From Beta vulgaris subsp. vulgaris (Eukaryota > Streptophyta > Magnoliopsida > Caryophyllales > Amaranthaceae), in the NCBI RefSeq assembly GCF_026745355.1, contig NC_079210.1, forward strand, positions 31,546,559 to 31,610,558: a DNA stretch of 64,000 nt, in the 5' to 3' direction. This document shows, in pieces, positions 58,657 through 64,000 of the stretch; the stretch's first letter is position 1; each line of letters begins with the position of its first letter. Made by a program: the position numbers and the translations under genes. The notes beneath the pieces were generated by a model. The model had not been told where the DNA came from and made no database searches. It saw nothing but the letters and a program-made list of their open reading frames with translations.

Positions 58657-59876
58657 TAAATCCATAAGATCAAATCTACCTTTTGCATGATCCTTTGTTT
58701 TTCCCTTAATATCCAACAAAGTCCCAAGTAGATTATCACAAAGGTTTTTTTCAATGTGCATCACATCCAGATTATGCCGACAAGAAATGTCCTTCTAATA
58801 TGGCAAGTCAAAAAACCATGGTCTTTTTTTCCATGGATATTGGGGATCATTCCTCCTCCTAACAGTTTTTCCAAACAAATTTTCAAAATTCAACAACTCA
58901 CTATGAACTTCGATCCCAGTTAAGGGTTTTGGAGGAGGTCGTTGCTCCTCTTTTCCATTGAAAGCCTTCTTACTACTTAGAAGGATGATTTGCATCCAAT
59001 AGTCTTCGAAAGTCCATGTAACACATCTTTCTACTATTCTTCAAATACAAGTGGGGAGTTTCAAAATTGCACTCAGGACATGCAAATTTACCCTTGGTTT
59101 TCCAACCAGATAACATTGAATACCCTGGAAAATCACTAATGGTCCACATTAATGCAGCATGCAATTGAAAAGTTTGATCATTGTACTTATCATATGTTTG
59201 AACTCCATTATTCCACAAATCTAAAAGTTCTTCCTTCAAGGGTTGCATGTAGACATCAATATTATTGCCTGGAGACTCGGGACCAGGACTCAACAAGGAC
59301 AACATAAGGTACTCCTGCTTCATAAACATCCAAAGGGGGAAATTATAATTGATTAAAACCACAGGCCATGTGCTATGAGGAATGGTCATTGTTCGAAAAG
59401 GATTGAACCCATCACTAGCTAAACCCAACTGGACATTTCTAGAGTCCTTGGAAAAATTTGGATACAAAGAATCAAAATTTTTCCATGTCAATCCATCCGT
59501 CGGATGACGTAAATTCCCATCTTCCTCACGTTCATCAGCATGCCAAGCCTTGGATTTTGCTGTCTGGGAACACATGAACAACCTTTGAAGCCTAGGTTTT
59601 AATGGAAAATGCCATAATACCTTGGTCGGAATGCGAGACTTCTTCTTAGAACTTCCGGTTGTTTCCATTTTGATGTATGGCAAACATGACATTCTTCTGC
59701 ATCTTCATATTCTTTCCAATACAACATGAAATCATTAGGGCATGCGTGAATTTTTCGATAATCAAGTCCCAAATCTCTTATTATTTTTTTAGCTTCATTA
59801 AAATTTGAAGGAAGGTTGGCATTGGGAATAACCTCTTTCCAAGGCTTAAGAAGATCATCAAAAGCCACATTACTAA

Positions 59877-60468
59877 TTAGGTTTCCTTGAGGTGAGAGCC
59901 TCCCCTCTCTTTTTCTCTCTCTCAAACCCTAGCCTCCTCTACCCCTTCTTCATCAATTAGGGGATGCCATGGATGTTTTCATCCATGGTAAGCCCCTTTT
60001 CCCCTTTTATTTCCAGTTTTTAATTTATTTTCTTGTTTTGTTCAATGAATTAGTCTCTCTTTATGAGATTTTCTCAAACCCTGTTATGGGGTTTTTAGTT
60101 TCTGTTTTGGAAATCTCCTTCTCCCCTATGGGTTGTGAGTATGGTTCTTTTGTTTTTAGGTTTGAGAAATTATTCTCATTTGGTTGAAGTTCGAGACTCA
60201 ACATGAAGGTATTGGAATTTCGGATGCGGTCAACCTGACTCGATCAAGAATGTTCTTCCCAAACTATATCAGAATGATAGACTTCCTAAACAATAGCTGC
60301 TTGATTCAGCAAATACAAGAGGGTTGTGTTGTATTGTTCGATCTGGTTCATTGTAGTTTCTTCGAAGATGAATTTGATTTAGTTTTGTTTAATTGTATCT
60401 TGTTTTACTTTAATACCTATTGTAGATGCTTGGCCTTCAATTAATGAAATTTCTGTTTAAAAAAAAAA
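59877..60468 (+). mobile_element. Poly(A) retro-insertion with 16-bp TSD (LINE-derived?)
   Basis: It is flanked by AAAGCCACATTACTAA (59861–59876 and 60469–60484; the first As are ambiguous with the tail). It ends ATTAATGAAATTTCTGTTTAA plus an A-run. The long TSD and A-tail show target-primed insertion. The 5' part (CTCTCTCTCAAACCCTAGCC) looks like a transcript leader, and the 3' end resembles plant L1 3' tails, so an internally deleted LINE is likely. A processed transcript is possible. No reverse transcriptase is encoded. Confidence 0.85.
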
Positions 60469-60970
60469 AAAGCCACATTACTAAGACCATGAAGAGTCTT
60501 GTAAAGGAGGAGTCGAATGATGAAAGATAGCTTTGAAAAGGTCTTACATCCAGGAAACAACTCTTGGTTGCCTTCTTCCACCAATCTATGAAACTTTCTA
60601 GCTTCCTCATTTGGCCCTTGGGAGTTCCCAGCCCCCACTATGGTGTTTCTGAACCGATCATGCATTAATTCATCTATGCTATCATGCATGACAAAGTTAT
60701 CTTCTTCCATAACATCGACTTTCCCCATGGATATATGGTCCTCCCCATGGAAACTACAAATTTCATAGTCATCCACAAAGCCATCCACTTTTAAGTGATC
60801 ATAGACTTCACTTCTATGACACCAATACCGATTATTTCATTGCTTGCATGGACATCTAATTTGATTCCCTCGAGATGCCTTAGCAAATGAAGCATTAAGG
60901 AAATTAACCAATCCATTTTCAAATTCAGGCAAGCGCTAGGTAGCCTCATCCAACTCCTATCCTCCCTCAT

Positions 60971-63399
60971 ACTAGCCTGAAATTTTTAGCCAACTAACGT
61001 GAAATTTTAAATTTAAATGATAAAATTTCATACATAAAAATATAAATGATATATCATTGACAAACACTTTAAATGAAACCATTATCATCAATCAATGAAA
61101 CTTATATAGTTGAAATACTACTATAACCGCACGAACAACAATATTATAGGAATTACCATTAAAATTTAACCCAATTATTGTAATTGACTCCACGTTATGC
61201 ATAGAAATTCATGAAGATGAGAAAATATTTTCAATTGCCAAAGCCTTTGGAATACTAGCAATGAACCTTGAGATAACTTAGTCTTACGGTGCCAACATTA
61301 GTCAGGTTTAAATTTACAAAACAAATGGCATCACAATAATAGCTGCAGAAGTAGAGCTATACAGCAGTGATGCAACAACGACCACAACAATAATGACGAC
61401 CAACAGTAGAAGAATTAAAAAAGAAACATCAAACCTAGCATCCGAAACTTTAAACTTAGAAGCAACTTAAAATAACAAATAAAGATAAAACATTAAGAGT
61501 TAAAATAGCCACAAGATGATGAGTTAATCTCAATCACCTTAGTTATAACTTATAACAGACTAAGACACTAGATTTCTTAGACTTTTTAAACCATCCTTAA
61601 TTTTCCCCCAAGTTTCTTCCAAAAATCTCCTTTTATAAATTATAACAGTTAAGAATACACGACATAAACATCCAAGTCCCAGATGAACACAAGATAAAAG
61701 CTGCAGCATAACATAACATCTAACCCATAAATTAGTACTAAATTTAATTTCCAAAGAGCAGCTGATGTAAGGACATTCCCATTTAATCACTCTATTCAAG
61801 AATCAATACTGCAATTAACATCACTAAACCAATTGCCAAATCCTAATCTTTTTGATTCACTACATTTGTATTTCAATTTTTTCGTGGTGGAAGTGGTCTA
61901 GCAAGTGGCAACAACAAAAAAATCTATACTTGAAATACAATTGCTGCCAAAATTGATCTGAAAACCAAGTTGCTGCTTGTTTCATTATTTTCCTTGAAGA
62001 TGGTCACTTTCAAATTGAAACATGTATATAATCAGAGTAGCATACAGACTTATTGAGATCAAGAAAATCATTGAAGAAGCGGAGTCTGTGTTTTACAACA
62101 TTTATTTGGACTGAGTCTGGGAAAGCTTCAATTTTCTGGGCTAATTTATGCTTGCACAGCGTCTCAGGAGGATGGAACATTCAGGAATATGTTATTGTGG
62201 AATAGAGCCGCTAGTTCAAAGTTATTGTGGGCTATCACTTTTAAAGGTGACACGCTCTAGGTTCAGAGTGTACATGCCTACTACATTAGCACATTAAGAG
62301 GCATACATCGGACAATATGAGGATTAGCAAGCAAGGTTCTTAGATGCTAAGGAAGATAATTGCAGCTAGAGAGCTAGTTGGTAATTATGGAGGTTGGTAT
62401 ACTTTTATTCATAATTAGAGATTTTCCATTAACAGCAAAATTCTGAGACTAAATCTTAGAAAATAGAACACTAAACTACTCTGATTATATACAAAAGCAT
62501 ATAGTTCCTCCCAAAATAAGTACGATCGTGTCAAAATGAAGCATGCAGGCACTGTTGAGAGGCGTGTGTTGGGCCTAGAAGCTTTGTGTGTGGGAAAGTA
62601 AGGCACAAGTGTGTTAAATGTACAAATGAATGTGTTATATACTGCTGGAGTGCTGGGATTCACTGCTCAACAAAGGTTAGTCACAGATTAGAAAGCAAAC
62701 AAAATATGGAGAAAGGAAGATTGTAACTTCGTATTTCAGTAGCCAAAGGCAAAAACGTTTCTCTGCTTTCTGAGTAGCTGGAATACTTCCAATGATTATA
62801 AACTAAATGACTCAATCTTGAAGATGACAATCACCCCTTCTGACATTCTCTGCTAATACCTGCTGCTATCTGACCCCTAACAAACTTCCCAACTTTATTA
62901 TTCTCCACGTCACATTTCATTCCTCTAATTGACTCCAGGTAAAAACCTAGACTCAACCTTCCTTTTGTTACGCCTGACATATGTGAACCATATAGGTGGC
63001 TTGGGTTGGTGCATGTAAAAAAGAAGCATGCAGGCAAAGCCGATACAAAAGTGTGAATCATCCCTAATAGTTTAACCCCAGCTGCAAATCTTGCCTTACT
63101 CAACAACTTACATCATCTAGAATCAAGCATATACCATTTAACACATAACTATCCAAAATATAGACAATTTGTTCATAAATCATTCACTTAAAGCAAACGC
63201 AATGAAATTTTAAATCGTCAAGCAAGACATAATTCAAGGCTCAGATTCACTTAAACTAAATAAACCCAACCAATTTGTTCACAAATTACAGTAAAAAACA
63301 TAGTTCAAGTTACTTCATCTTAACTACCTAAGCACAGATAAAACACTTGACATTATATGAGTGATGGGAACATACAACTTGTACTCTTACTAGTTGTAT
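60971..63399. other. No gene seen; AT-rich DNA
   Basis: No frame with family similarity on either strand. It may include the 5' end of the minus-strand CACTA element, but I saw no clear TACTAGTG terminus (the nearest, TTACTAGTTG at 63390, is too degenerate). GAAGCATGCAGGC recurs at about 62540 and 63027. Confidence 0.45.
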
Positions 63400-63400
63400 C

Positions 63401-63560
63401 TATAGTCTATACTAATAATAAAAACCGTAGCAATTCGTCGATTCGACACATTTCAGATCTCACTCCTCTCCCACGCAAATAACTTTCGTTCCCATGAACC
63501 CATTCAGTTAATCAAATGCACACAGTCAGGCCCATCCCTGAGCCAGGGAAGAAGGGGAAG
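63401..63560. mobile_element. Possible Helitron-type and hAT-type ends
   Basis: TCTATACTAATAATAAAA near 63408 resembles plant Helitron 5' ends (TC, then CTATA/ATTAAAA). Just downstream, CAGGCCCATCCCTGAGCCAG at about 63527 with CCGCCCTGGGCC resembles the CAGGG-type ends of non-autonomous hAT elements. Neither has a partner end within the window. Confidence 0.3.
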
Positions 63561-64000
63561 CCGCCCTGGGCCACGAATAATAGGTCATTCATTCCAGATT
63601 TCAGAAATTGATTTGATGAAACAAACAAAAACAAATGAACAATTGCATGAAAATATGCGCATCTACAAATTGCAACATGAATATTTTCATTTGATTTCAT
63701 GAAACAAACATGAATTTAAGAAGTTATACCGAAAATTCGAATCTTAAGTTTATAACATGTAAATTATCCCTAAAAACATGAAATAACATGAGATGGAGAA
63801 ATCATAAGTTGATATCATGAAACATACAATAATAATTGCATGAATAATCACATGAACTAGATCTTAAAAATCGCAAAGAAATGAAATTTCACATGAAAAA
63901 TCGCAAATAAACATCGTCGAAACAAGTAGATTCATCTAATGGGGAAAAAAAAAGGAAAATTCAGCATGATAACCATAGATCATAATATAGCCCAAAAATA

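Larger units (their letters stand above)
58060..60970 (-). pseudogene. CACTA tnp2-type transposase, minus strand, two insertions
   Basis: From its 5' end (60970) the minus strand shows a transposase-associated start (FENGLVNFLNASFAKASRGN with CPC, broken by stops) and VDGFVDDYEICSFHGED. Next come the tnp2 core (KIHACPNDFMLYWKEYEDAE, ECHVCHTSKWK, WHADEREEDGNLRHPTDGLT, FKTKGKFACPEC-like zinc site), then MMHIEKNLCDNLLGTLLDIK. Last is AKLPYGRASNIARYV with GYKSHDAHIILHYLLQVAVR at the start of DUF4218. DUF4216 is missing. A 592-bp retro-insertion (59877–60468) and a 312-bp MITE (58345–58656) interrupt it. Removing each rejoins LSNVAF–DDLLKPW and DLMDLG–FKEELHP. It is a different family from the transposase at 22549. 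Confidence 0.88.

Noticed and set aside
63512..63700. Small minus-strand frame at the window end
   Set aside because: It overlaps a probable hAT-type terminus and has no family similarity.
1..64000. CRISPR array, rRNA, intact tRNA genes or bacterial operons
   Set aside because: None seen. Tandem repeats lack regular unique spacers, and tRNA-like boxes belong to SINEs or a primer-binding site. The window is plant nuclear DNA.

Overview
This window is plant nuclear DNA, most likely from a eudicot. It is AT-rich, with spliced genes (canonical GT–AG introns) embedded in transposable elements (TEs) typical of plant euchromatin: CACTA, Mutator-like (MULE), Stowaway and Tourist MITEs, tRNA-derived SINEs, an L1-type LINE, solo LTRs and copia remnants. 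I cannot fix the species. There is no bacterial, organellar or rRNA sequence.

The only clearly intact host gene is on the + strand at 33361–46758. Seven exons join in frame into an 848-residue Sec1/Munc18-family protein matching plant MIP3 (MAG2-interacting protein 3, the SCFD2 type). Its first intron is about 7.4 kb and holds a decayed antisense LINE. Other host-like sequence is broken: one exon of a class II phospholipase A1 (6579–7113, minus), a plant-mobile-domain gene (7436–13699, +) split by two insertions, and a FAR1/FRS-type gene (55091–57414, +) with intact splice sites but single-base frameshifts.

Layout. 1–3120 and 10488–13644 are two copies of one block: the tail of the mobile-domain gene with a 2.97-kb solo LTR in it. 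3121–7113 holds a hairpin-rich CACTA end, LTR/PBS and copia gag scraps, and the phospholipase exon. 7436–13699 is the mobile-domain gene. 14050–17612 is a MULE with an OTU-like protease domain, bounded by palindromic minisatellites. 19500–20750 holds a copia-like LTR edge and a Stowaway MITE with a SINE inside it. 21142 to about 31900 is a CACTA element whose tnp2 transposase gene is split by a second, complete 4.5-kb CACTA-type element with GTT target duplication. 32529–32893 is a minisatellite just upstream of MIP3. 46912–54640 is a tandem duplication of MIP3's 3' flank, split by a 3,974-bp LTR-type element that carries a SINE and a CACTA end. 55091–57414 is the FAR1-like pseudogene. 57605–60970 is a minus-strand CACTA transposase pseudogene split by a Tourist-like MITE and a poly(A) retro-insertion. 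61000–64000 shows no gene.

The window records layered insertion: several elements can be placed in relative order from target-site duplications and from reading frames that rejoin when an insert is removed. Coding sequence in repeats is often broken by single missing bases while single-copy MIP3 is perfect. Some of this 'decay' may therefore be assembly error in repeats, most obviously in the 1–3120 copy of the solo LTR.
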